Assembly (NCBI RefSeq): GCF_003987225.1
Contig: NZ_PIPX01000002.1
Span: forward strand, 310,001 to 374,000
Direction: 5' to 3'
Length of the DNA: 64,000 nucleotides
DNA from: Pseudidiomarina homiensis
Lineage (GTDB): Bacteria; Pseudomonadota; Gammaproteobacteria; Enterobacterales; Alteromonadaceae
A program made the translations under genes and the position numbers. Each line of letters begins with the position of its first letter. Positions within the stretch are counted from its first letter, which is position 1. Shown in pieces: positions 1 through 6,852 of the stretch. The notes beneath the pieces were generated by a model. It had not been told where the DNA came from and did no database searches. It worked only from the letters and a program-made list of their open reading frames with translations.

Positions 1-15
1 AAAGGGAGTTCAGTC

Positions 16-570
16 ATGCAAACGGTACTGCGCTACCTATTAATGTTGCGGCACATACCCAAACAGCCGCAGAAAATCGACGTCAATACCCTGCGGGAAC
101 GCCTTACTGAGCAAGGGATTGATGTGAGTGTACGTACGATTCAGCGTAACCTCGTTGAATTGTCAGAAGTGTTTCCATTGACAACAGATGAGCGGTGCAA
201 GCCGTTTGGCTGGAGTTTACTTGCGGATGCGCCATTGCTGCCCTTAGCTTCCAACGGAAGCGCATCACGCCGCAGTAACGGCAACGGAAGATTGCACTCT
301 AATCGTTTGTCGGGTGAAACGGTAGAAATCGAGCTGGAATGTGATCTTGCGTTGCAACCGCAACTCGAGGCTTATCCGTTAAATAAGTCACAAAAGCTTA
401 CAGCGAATGCTGATACCTTTACGTTAAAAGCGGATGCTGAGCTCTCGACCGAATTGTTGGTGTGGATCTTAAGTCACGGTGCGCAGATAGAGGTGATTGC
501 GCCGACGAGTTTAAGAACCGAGGTCGCACAGCACGCTGAAGCAATGTACCGCTACTATTTTGACCAATGA
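16..570 (+). CDS. Short HTH regulator of the WYL/DeoR-like type, lacking the WYL core
   Basis: A 184-residue protein with a good ribosome binding site (aagggag) just before the ATG. Residues about 1-65 look like the winged HTH that opens WYL-type regulators: two helices around 'LRERLTEQG' and 'VRTIQRNLVELSE', then a wing ending in 'FGWSL'. Residues about 100-180 resemble the C-terminal WCX dimerisation segment of WYL proteins. The roughly 150-residue WYL ligand-binding domain normally between them is replaced by a Ser/Gly/Asn-rich linker (residues about 75-97). Full-length WYL regulators are about 300-330 residues, so this is either a natural two-domain form or an old internal deletion. Its 3' end overlaps the convergent ogt gene by 16 bp. 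The target is unknown; family assignment is moderate, DNA binding likely. Confidence 0.6.
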   Translation: MQTVLRYLLMLRHIPKQPQKIDVNTLRERLTEQGIDVSVRTIQRNLVELSEVFPLTTDERCKPFGWSLLADAPLLPLASNGSASRRSNGNGRLHSNRLSGETVEIELECDLALQPQLEAYPLNKSQKLTANADTFTLKADAELSTELLVWILSHGAQIEVIAPTSLRTEVAQHAEAMYRYYFDQ

Positions 571-1016
571 CAGCCTTCGTGCTGTAACAACCACTCTTTT
601 TTCTCGAGACCTCCAGCATAGCCGGTCAAGCTACCGTCTGCCCCAATGATCCGATGGCAGGGGACGACAATTGCAATCGGATTTTTACTATTCGCCATGC
701 CGACGGCTCGCACACCTTTAGGGTTATGGATTGCGTCGGCAATAGCGGCGTAGCTTGCGGTTTGCCCAAATGGCACCTGCGTCAATGCTTGCCATACGCG
801 CTGCTGAAACTCGGTACCGCTTGGTTTCAGAGGCAAGTCAAACTGCTTTCGGCGCCCGCCGAAGTAGTCTTCGAGTTGTCTTAGGGCTTCGTTGAGTACG
901 CGACACGTCGATGTGTTGACTCGGTTGCTTGAACCAAATTCGATGGCGGTGACGTTGTCGCCGTCACTACTTACGACAACTGGACCCAAAGGAGACGAAA
1001 GCTGTGCTTGATACAT
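555..1016 (-). CDS. ogt: Methylated-DNA--protein-cysteine S-methyltransferase
   Basis: Suicide repair enzyme that moves the alkyl group from O6-alkylguanine or O4-alkylthymine in DNA onto its own cysteine. The 153-residue protein has the short Ogt-type architecture: a small N-terminal domain, then the C-terminal HTH-containing methyltransferase domain. The acceptor motif PCHRII is present with Cys120, preceded by the AVGMANSKNP segment and followed by 'GSLTGYAGG', which lines the alkyl pocket. There is no AdaA-like metal-binding N-terminus, so it should be the constitutive Ogt rather than the adaptive Ada protein. It is transcribed alone, convergent with the HTH regulator on its left and divergent from the Nramp-like gene on its right. 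Confidence 0.93.
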   Translation of the reverse strand: MYQAQLSSPLGPVVVSSDGDNVTAIEFGSSNRVNTSTCRVLNEALRQLEDYFGGRRKQFDLPLKPSGTEFQQRVWQALTQVPFGQTASYAAIADAIHNPKGVRAVGMANSKNPIAIVVPCHRIIGADGSLTGYAGGLEKKEWLLQHEGCHWSK

Positions 1017-1106
1017 TGCGGTTTTCTCGCTGTTTGCGTAACTTAGTTTAAGTTCATTTATTCAGCATACGCCATCATCGGCGACAAGCAAGAGGCGCGG
1101 GTTTCT

Positions 1107-2309
1107 ATGCGTAAAGGTTTTAGTTTTGGTCCTGCGACCTTGGTCGCTGCGGCTTTCATCGGTCCTGGAACGGTTGTAACAGCAAGTTTAGCCGGCGCTA
1201 ATTATGGCTATGCGCTGTTATGGGCACTGGTCTTTTCGGTACTCGCGACGATGATTTTACAAGAAATGGCCGCGCGCTTGGGCGTTGTCACGCAACAGGG
1301 ACTAGGTGAGGCGATACGAAAACAGGTCAAGCAGCCGCTATTACGTTGGGGCGCTATCGTGTTGGTGGTCGCTGCTGTGATCATTGGTAATAGTGTTTAT
1401 CAAGGCGGTAATTTAACCGGTGCAAGCATGGGCGTTGCTGGGGTTATTGGCGAACAGGCCGCTTGGTTGCCTATCGTTCTTGGTGGCTTAGCGGCGGGAC
1501 TTTTGTGGCGCGGCAGCTACGTATTGTTGGAACGTGTATTGATCGGGCTGGTGTTATTGATGAGTCTCACCTTTGTCGCCACCTTTTTGCTGGTGCAGCC
1601 CGACTGGACGGCGTTCTTCAAAGGCTTACTGGTACCTAGCCTACCCTCTGGCTCAGTATTAACGGTCATTGCGCTGATCGGTACCACTGTTGTGCCTTAT
1701 AACCTTTTCTTACATGCAGCGAGTTCCGCCAAGAAGTGGCAGCAACCAGAACAGTTAAACAAGGCGCGGCGTGATTTGTGGGTGTCGATTCCTTTAGGCG
1801 GATTGATCTCAGTTGCCATTGTCTCAACTGCGGCAGCAGCATTTTTTGGCAAGGCGTTAAGTATCGAGGGGGCAGCTGACCTGAGTCAGTCCTTGCAGCC
1901 CTTGGCGGGGGATTGGGCCACATGGTTGATGGCCTTAGGCTTATTTGCCGCTGGCTTGTCTTCATCAATTACTGCGCCGTTGGCTTCCGCCTACGCCCTA
2001 AGCGGGATACTCGGACGGAGTGGTGATTTGAAAGGGCTGCCGTTTCGTTTAACCTGGATCGGTATCATCACTATTGGCGTCATCATCGCATCGCTGCAAA
2101 TCAAACCCGTGACCGTTATTTGGTTTGCGCAAGTCGCTAATGGCTTACTGTTGCCAATCATGGCGTTGTTCTTAGTTTGGGCTTGCAACCATAAGATGAT
2201 GGGTGGCTACCGCAACAGTTGGCGGCAGAATGTGCTGGCATTGGTGGTCGTGCTCGTAGCGGTTGGCTTGGGTGCTCGGAGTGTTGGTGCGGCTTTGCAG
2301 TTGTGGTAG
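1107..2309 (+). CDS. Divergent Nramp-family metal-ion transporter
   Basis: A 400-residue integral membrane protein with about 11 hydrophobic helices and the Nramp (SLC11) fold signature. It imports or exports an unidentified cation, perhaps with protons, across the inner membrane. The first-helix motif, normally DPGN, reads GPGT (residues 19-22). The sixth-helix motif, normally MPH before NLYLHS, reads VPY before NLFLHA (residues 196-203). Thus the Asp, Asn and Met side chains that bind Mn/Fe in classical MntH are all replaced, so a plain 'MntH manganese transporter' label would be unsafe. It stands alone, 90 bp from the divergent ogt start, and ends 4 bp from the stop of the convergent exported-protein gene. 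No MntR or Fur-type site was recognised upstream. Confidence 0.8.
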   Translation: MRKGFSFGPATLVAAAFIGPGTVVTASLAGANYGYALLWALVFSVLATMILQEMAARLGVVTQQGLGEAIRKQVKQPLLRWGAIVLVVAAVIIGNSVYQGGNLTGASMGVAGVIGEQAAWLPIVLGGLAAGLLWRGSYVLLERVLIGLVLLMSLTFVATFLLVQPDWTAFFKGLLVPSLPSGSVLTVIALIGTTVVPYNLFLHAASSAKKWQQPEQLNKARRDLWVSIPLGGLISVAIVSTAAAAFFGKALSIEGAADLSQSLQPLAGDWATWLMALGLFAAGLSSSITAPLASAYALSGILGRSGDLKGLPFRLTWIGIITIGVIIASLQIKPVTVIWFAQVANGLLLPIMALFLVWACNHKMMGGYRNSWRQNVLALVVVLVAVGLGARSVGAALQLW

Positions 2310-2313
2310 TGAT

Positions 2314-3294
2314 TTAGTCGCCGAACTGCAATTCAAACTCAATACCAACCAACCAACGGGGTTGGCGCGACTCGTCTAAAAATTCGCGCGGCCAATGCAG
2401 CCCGACCCAGCCTTCGAGGTATAGCCAATCGCGCAAAAAGCGCGAGCGGTGCAGCGCTTTTACGCCGTAATCTTGCAGCGGAACGATGCGTTCGGTTTCG
2501 CCATACCACCATACTTCTGCGCCTAGAGCGCGCTCATGATGGTAAATATAATAAAGCTTTTCAGAAGCGTGCCAACGCACTCCTTCAGTGCGTTCAGCGA
2601 AGGTACCGCGTACCCAAAATTTGTTAAACCACTGTTCACTTAGCGCGACATCATACTCGATGGTTTGCGCAATACCGAAGCCATCACTATCGCGCCAAAA
2701 CCCTACACTTTGGAAGTGAAGTTCGCTGCTTTCACTGAGAATTTCTTCGAAGCGGTAGCGTGCGCGCACATAGGGATCAAGCTTTAAACCACCACGAAAT
2801 CCGGCACCGAATGATAGGCTATGGTCATCGCGTACGACTGGATCGAAGCCAAGGCCGACCATCCATTCTTCATCGGCCTGTTCACGTTGAATAACCGTAG
2901 GTCTAGTGGTTTGTTGGTCATTGATAAAATCGTCGAAATCACCGCGGCCGATGACCGCCGAGAATTTGCGCTCAGCATGCGGTAATACAACGCGTGCGCG
3001 GAAGCTGGAATCGACCTCAAAGCCATCATACTCGTCCCATTGGGGCGCTACGGTGAGGCTACCATAGACATCGTCATAGGCTGAGCGGTCGACGGACTCG
3101 GTGAAAAAAGAGTCGAGCCACGCCGCAGTCGCACTAACTGTGGTGTGCAAGCCACTTCGTACGTCGTCGATGAGTTCTTGATCGGCAACCTCATTGTCAT
3201 CTTCTTGCTTTTGCTGCGCCCAAGCAGTGGTAATGGCTGCGCTAAACGCGAGCACGAGTAGACTTAGCTGCAGTAAAGTAGAAGAATGCCGCAT
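2314..3294 (-). CDS. Exported protein of unknown function, possible outer-membrane beta-barrel
   Basis: I do not recognise this 326-residue protein. Residues 1-26 form a Sec signal peptide ending in TTAWA before QQ, and the start has a strong GAGAGG ribosome site. After an acidic stretch (EDDNEVADQE) the mature part is rich in alternating polar/hydrophobic runs with many Trp, Tyr and Phe ('SFGAGFRGGL', 'YVRARYRFEE', 'WLYLEGWVGLHW', 'WLVGIEFELQFGD'), the pattern of amphipathic beta strands in outer-membrane barrels. The C-terminus does not end exactly in Phe, but FELQFGD is close to a barrel-insertion signature. No enzymatic motif was seen. It is monocistronic, 69 bp downstream of the stop of maeA, so it could be co-transcribed with nothing else. 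A small barrel or surface-exposed envelope protein is an inference only. Confidence 0.55.
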   Translation of the reverse strand: MRHSSTLLQLSLLVLAFSAAITTAWAQQKQEDDNEVADQELIDDVRSGLHTTVSATAAWLDSFFTESVDRSAYDDVYGSLTVAPQWDEYDGFEVDSSFRARVVLPHAERKFSAVIGRGDFDDFINDQQTTRPTVIQREQADEEWMVGLGFDPVVRDDHSLSFGAGFRGGLKLDPYVRARYRFEEILSESSELHFQSVGFWRDSDGFGIAQTIEYDVALSEQWFNKFWVRGTFAERTEGVRWHASEKLYYIYHHERALGAEVWWYGETERIVPLQDYGVKALHRSRFLRDWLYLEGWVGLHWPREFLDESRQPRWLVGIEFELQFGD

Positions 3295-3363
3295 CGCTCA
3301 ATTTCCTCTCCTGTAGGTTATTGAACATACAAGGAAACGAGCGATGTTGCCAGTTAAGAAAGG

Positions 3364-5046
3364 TTAAATACTAATCCGCTTATAGTGACGGTATTCAGGC
3401 GCCCAGAAGTGTCCCTCGATACGCCCCATGAGTGTCTCGTCGCTGATCTCAAGCGCATGCCCTTGCGTTTGCGCCACTTTCGCAACAGCAAATGCGATAC
3501 GCTTACTTAGCTCGGCAATCTCGGTCAGTGGCGGCAGTAACGTATCGCCTTCACCATTTGCCCGCGGCGAGGCATCGGCGAGCGTATTGCTGGCTGCCAT
3601 AAGCATTTCATCACTAATAACCCGCGCTTTTACGGCAAGTACTCCAAGTCCAATACCGGGGAAAATATAGCTATTGTTGCACTGAGCGATCGGGAACGCG
3701 CTACCATTGAATTTTATTGCATCGTAGGGACTGCCCGTTGCGACGATAGCGTCACCGTTGGTCCATTCGATGACATGCGCCGGATGCGCTTCAATTTGTC
3801 GCGATGGGTTGGATAGCGGGAAGATAATCGGTTGCTTGGTGTACTGGTGCATGGCACGAATGACTTGCTCAGTGAAGAGTCCTGGTTGGCCTGACACGCC
3901 AATGAGAATCGTCGGTTTAGCGCAATGCATGACATCGAGTAGCGATGGATAGTCACCACTATGTTGCCAGTCTTCGAGCTGATGACGTGGTTGCACGAGA
4001 GCTTGCTGGAAATCACGTAAGCCGTCCATGCCATCGGTGAGAAGGCCAAAGCGGTCTACCATGTAAATGCGAGCGCGCGCCTCTTGGTCGCTAAGTCCTT
4101 CCGCAACCATTTGGGCGATGACTTGCTCGGCAATACCGCAGCCTGCAGAACCTGCTCCGACAAAAGCAACACGTTGATCTTTTAAGGCGACACCTTTGAC
4201 TTTGCAGGCCGAGAGTAAAGTGCCTACGGTGACGGCAGCAGTGCCTTGAATGTCATCGTTAAAGCAGCAGAAATCATCACGATAGCGTTGCAAAATGGGC
4301 ATTGCATTCGGTTGCGCAAAGTCCTCGAACTGAATCATGGCTTCCGGCCAACGACGACGCACCGCATGCATAAATTTCTCGATGAATTCATCATAGCTGG
4401 CTTGGTCAATGCGTTTGTGGCGTGCGCCCATGTACATTGGGTCGTTAAGAAGCTTTTCGTTATTGGTACCGACATCAAGACATACAGGGAGCGTATAAGC
4501 CGGGCTGATGCCGCCACACGCCGTGTACAGACTCAGTTTACCGATTGGAATCCCCATCCCCCCAATGCCTTGGTCGCCAAGACCAAGAATGCGCTCGCCA
4601 TCGGTTACAACGATGACTTTTACCTTACGCTTCGTGGCATTACGCAAAATATCATCGAGTTGGTCACGTTCTTCGTACGAAATGAATAGACCGCGTGAGC
4701 TGCGATAGATATCCGAAAACTGTTCACAGGCATCGCCAACAGTTGGCGTATAAATGATCGGCATCATCTCTTCCAGATTATCTTGTAGTAATCTGTAAAA
4801 CAGCGTTTCATTGTTATCTTGGATCGCGCGCAAATAAATGTGTTTGTTCAGTGCAGTGTCAAAGCTTGAGTATTGCATGTAGCAACGCTGCACCTGCTCT
4901 TCGATGGTCTCGTAGCGTGGCGGCAACAAACCGGTAAGATTGAACATGGCTCGCTCTTCGCGGGTAAAAGCACTACCTTTATTGAGCAAGGGAGTTTCAA
5001 GCAGGTTTGGCCCAGCATAGGGAATGTACAGCGGATTCTTCGACAT
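3364..5046 (-). CDS. maeA: NAD-dependent malic enzyme
   Basis: Oxidatively decarboxylates malate to pyruvate with NAD+, feeding pyruvate from TCA intermediates during growth on amino acids. The protein is 560 residues from the chosen ATG, the usual length for the SfcA/MaeA family. Visible landmarks are '[15 protein letters not shown]' near residue 100, the catalytic-lysine region and acidic metal site 'EDFAQPN' and '[11 protein letters not shown]', and the dinucleotide-binding GAGSAGCG. The start at 5046 (MSKNPLY) is preferred over an ATG 21 bp upstream because AGGAGAA lies a normal distance before it. It is a single gene, divergent from the OsmC-like gene. No terminator was seen after the stop. 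Confidence 0.95.
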   Translation of the reverse strand: MSKNPLYIPYAGPNLLETPLLNKGSAFTREERAMFNLTGLLPPRYETIEEQVQRCYMQYSSFDTALNKHIYLRAIQDNNETLFYRLLQDNLEEMMPIIYTPTVGDACEQFSDIYRSSRGLFISYEERDQLDDILRNATKRKVKVIVVTDGERILGLGDQGIGGMGIPIGKLSLYTACGGISPAYTLPVCLDVGTNNEKLLNDPMYMGARHKRIDQASYDEFIEKFMHAVRRRWPEAMIQFEDFAQPNAMPILQRYRDDFCCFNDDIQGTAAVTVGTLLSACKVKGVALKDQRVAFVGAGSAGCGIAEQVIAQMVAEGLSDQEARARIYMVDRFGLLTDGMDGLRDFQQALVQPRHQLEDWQHSGDYPSLLDVMHCAKPTILIGVSGQPGLFTEQVIRAMHQYTKQPIIFPLSNPSRQIEAHPAHVIEWTNGDAIVATGSPYDAIKFNGSAFPIAQCNNSYIFPGIGLGVLAVKARVISDEMLMAASNTLADASPRANGEGDTLLPPLTEIAELSKRIAFAVAKVAQTQGHALEISDETLMGRIEGHFWAPEYRHYKRISI

Positions 5047-5133
5047 AGAAGCATTCTCCTGGCGCATACGATTGGTGGCAAGTTACTCGTAAAAATACAG
5101 CCCGTGATTATGGCAGAAATAAGAGAGGATCAC

Positions 5134-5601
5134 ATGGAAAATCCGACGTTTGAGGTAAATCTTGAGTTACTCGACAATTATAAATTTGCGATCGATTTTG
5201 GTGAATTCGGTGAAATCATTACTGACGAACCCGAGCCGCTCGGCGCAGGTGAAGGCCCAAATCCAAGCCGCTTACTGGCTGCTGCAACAGCGAATTGCTT
5301 GGCGGCGAGTTTGATGTTCGCTATCCGCAAATACAAAGGTGATCCGGGCAAAGTCACGGCAACGGTAAAAGGCCATCTTGAACGTGTTGATGGTCGTTGG
5401 CGCGTGACCAGTATGGATGTCGATTTACGCTTAGGGAACAGCGCCGCTAAGCTTGAAAAGCTTGACCGTGTACTCGCTCAGTTCGAGGATTTTTGCGTGG
5501 TGACACAGAGCGTTCGTAGCGGTATCGAGGTGAATGTACATGTACGAGACCAAGACGGTACCGGCTTAGTGCTGCCTGATAACTGTGATGACCAAACCTA
5601 G
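5134..5601 (+). CDS. OsmC-family thiol peroxidase-like protein
   Basis: A 155-residue OsmC/Ohr-fold protein, a family that reduces organic hydroperoxides with two cysteines in the cytoplasm. Both family cysteines are visible: one in 'ATANCLAASL' and one in 'FEDFCVVTQSV'. An upstream ATG at 5110 is in frame, but the ATG at 5134 has GAGAGG at ideal spacing and begins the conserved fold (MENPTFEV). It is not Ohr itself, because the Ohr-specific N-terminal region is absent; it belongs to the broader OsmC group. The stop codon overlaps the convergent 2OG-oxygenase gene by 4 bp. A second, distinct OsmC-family gene occurs at 37.1 kb. Confidence 0.82.
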   Translation: MENPTFEVNLELLDNYKFAIDFGEFGEIITDEPEPLGAGEGPNPSRLLAAATANCLAASLMFAIRKYKGDPGKVTATVKGHLERVDGRWRVTSMDVDLRLGNSAAKLEKLDRVLAQFEDFCVVTQSVRSGIEVNVHVRDQDGTGLVLPDNCDDQT

Positions 5602-6293
5602 CCGAAAATCTGCGCACCAGGGTTCATCAATATCCAACTGGTGAGTATATATTTGTCACCGGATATGGGCGTGCTACCGCGGTGGGTATGGGTAAAATAG
5701 CCTGGTGCAATGACCATGCGGCCTTGGCGCGGTTGAATGCTCCGCTGTTGATAGTAAAAGTCGGTACTGCCACCCTCTTCAACATCATTCAAATAAAACA
5801 TGAATAGCAATGTGCGATGCAGCGCTTCTACGCTATTTTTCTCTGGAAAAACTTCGCAGTGCCAGTAGTTATAGTTACCTTTGCCTTGCGCATAGCGTTG
5901 TGCCTGGATCGGGCCGAGGCGATAAAGTAGTTGCATGTAAGCAGCTTCATTGCCGGCGGCGACTTCATCGAAGTTTTCATGGGTAAGGGCGACCGCCTCG
6001 CCGGTTTTCGGGTGGCGCACTTGAAGTGCCAGAGGGGCAATGAGTGCAAAACGGTACTTTTTGAAATACTCAACCGCGTAGTGAAAGGTTGTTTGTTGGA
6101 TAACCTTAAGTTGTTCTTGATAATCCGAGTATTGATTTAAGTACAAATCGCTACTGTGCTTCTTACTGACATCCACACCACCGCCAGTTCGCCCCTGTTG
6201 CAGGTGAGGACTGGCGTCGAAGGTTTGTATAAAGGCTTCGCAGAAATCAGGGCTCAAGGCGTTATCGTAAACTTCAATAAAATCGTGACTCAT
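5598..6293 (-). CDS. 2OG-Fe(II) oxygenase-family protein (prolyl-4-hydroxylase-like)
   Basis: A 231-residue protein with the double-stranded beta-helix signature of Fe(II)/2-oxoglutarate dioxygenases, which hydroxylate proteins or small molecules. The putative iron triad is H145 and E147 in 'YWHCEVFP', with H202 or H204 in 'FTHTHRG'. K214 in 'GDKYILTSW' sits where the 2OG carboxylate is held. 'YLNDVEEGGSTDF' matches the conserved strand before the core. The usual HxD is HxE here. The substrate is unknown. It is 14 bp downstream of the YeaO-like gene and probably shares its transcript. Relatives in marine gammaproteobacteria are generally uncharacterised. Confidence 0.75.
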   Translation of the reverse strand: MSHDFIEVYDNALSPDFCEAFIQTFDASPHLQQGRTGGGVDVSKKHSSDLYLNQYSDYQEQLKVIQQTTFHYAVEYFKKYRFALIAPLALQVRHPKTGEAVALTHENFDEVAAGNEAAYMQLLYRLGPIQAQRYAQGKGNYNYWHCEVFPEKNSVEALHRTLLFMFYLNDVEEGGSTDFYYQQRSIQPRQGRMVIAPGYFTHTHRGSTPISGDKYILTSWILMNPGAQIFG

Positions 6294-6307
6294 AAGTTCA
6301 TGGTTCG

Positions 6308-6748
6308 TTAGTCGTGTGGTTGATAGTCGTTGGCGAAGCAGACAGGAGAACTGTTCTCGGTACCATTCGCTTGTTCGTCTTCGTGGCGCAGAGCGTCCTC
6401 TACTGCGTAACGTAGCACGGGGAGGTGGGAGTGCTCCAGCTGTTTGACCGCACTCAATAATGTAACCGGTCCTTGGCGGGCAGCACGCATTAACGGCAGC
6501 AGCGCGTCGGCATTACGCTTAAGCTCGTGGAGATAGGCTTCGGCAAACCGCTCAAAGGTAATTTCTTTGGCATGGTAGCGTTTACGTAAGTCGTTCGAGG
6601 GCGTCACTTCTTTTAGCCATTCATCGAGTTGCGCTTGGGCTTTTTTGATGCCCCGCGGCCAAAGGCGGTCGGCGAGAATTCGCGTGCCGTCAGAGGCACT
6701 CACTGGTTCGTAAATACGCTTTAAACTTATTTCATAAGTTTTCGACAT
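6308..6748 (-). CDS. DUF488 / YeaO-like protein
   Basis: A 146-residue cytoplasmic protein matching the DUF488 family typified by E. coli YeaO. The signature 'RILADRLWPRGI' is followed by 'WLKEVTPSNDLRKRYH' and a C-terminal 'VTLLSAVKQLEHSHLPVLR' segment, which is where the family's 'LLYSAKD..HN.A' motif normally lies. The last 20 residues (EDEQANGTENSS...) are an acidic or low-complexity extension beyond the usual about 115-120 residues. Biochemical function is unknown. It is the first gene of a probable two-gene unit with the 2OG oxygenase and is divergent from the secreted nuclease. Confidence 0.8.
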   Translation of the reverse strand: MSKTYEISLKRIYEPVSASDGTRILADRLWPRGIKKAQAQLDEWLKEVTPSNDLRKRYHAKEITFERFAEAYLHELKRNADALLPLMRAARQGPVTLLSAVKQLEHSHLPVLRYAVEDALRHEDEQANGTENSSPVCFANDYQPHD

Positions 6749-6852
6749 GGCGTCATCCTCGTGTAATAAAAAGTCATTAAGTTGTTACAAAATTTGCGTT
6801 ATAGTGCCTAACGCATATCAAATGTGGACTACAAACAATAAGAGAATGGACT

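Noticed and set aside
4246-4689. Open frame on the plus strand inside maeA
   Set aside because: Antisense to the conserved core of malic enzyme, with no ribosome site and no family resemblance.
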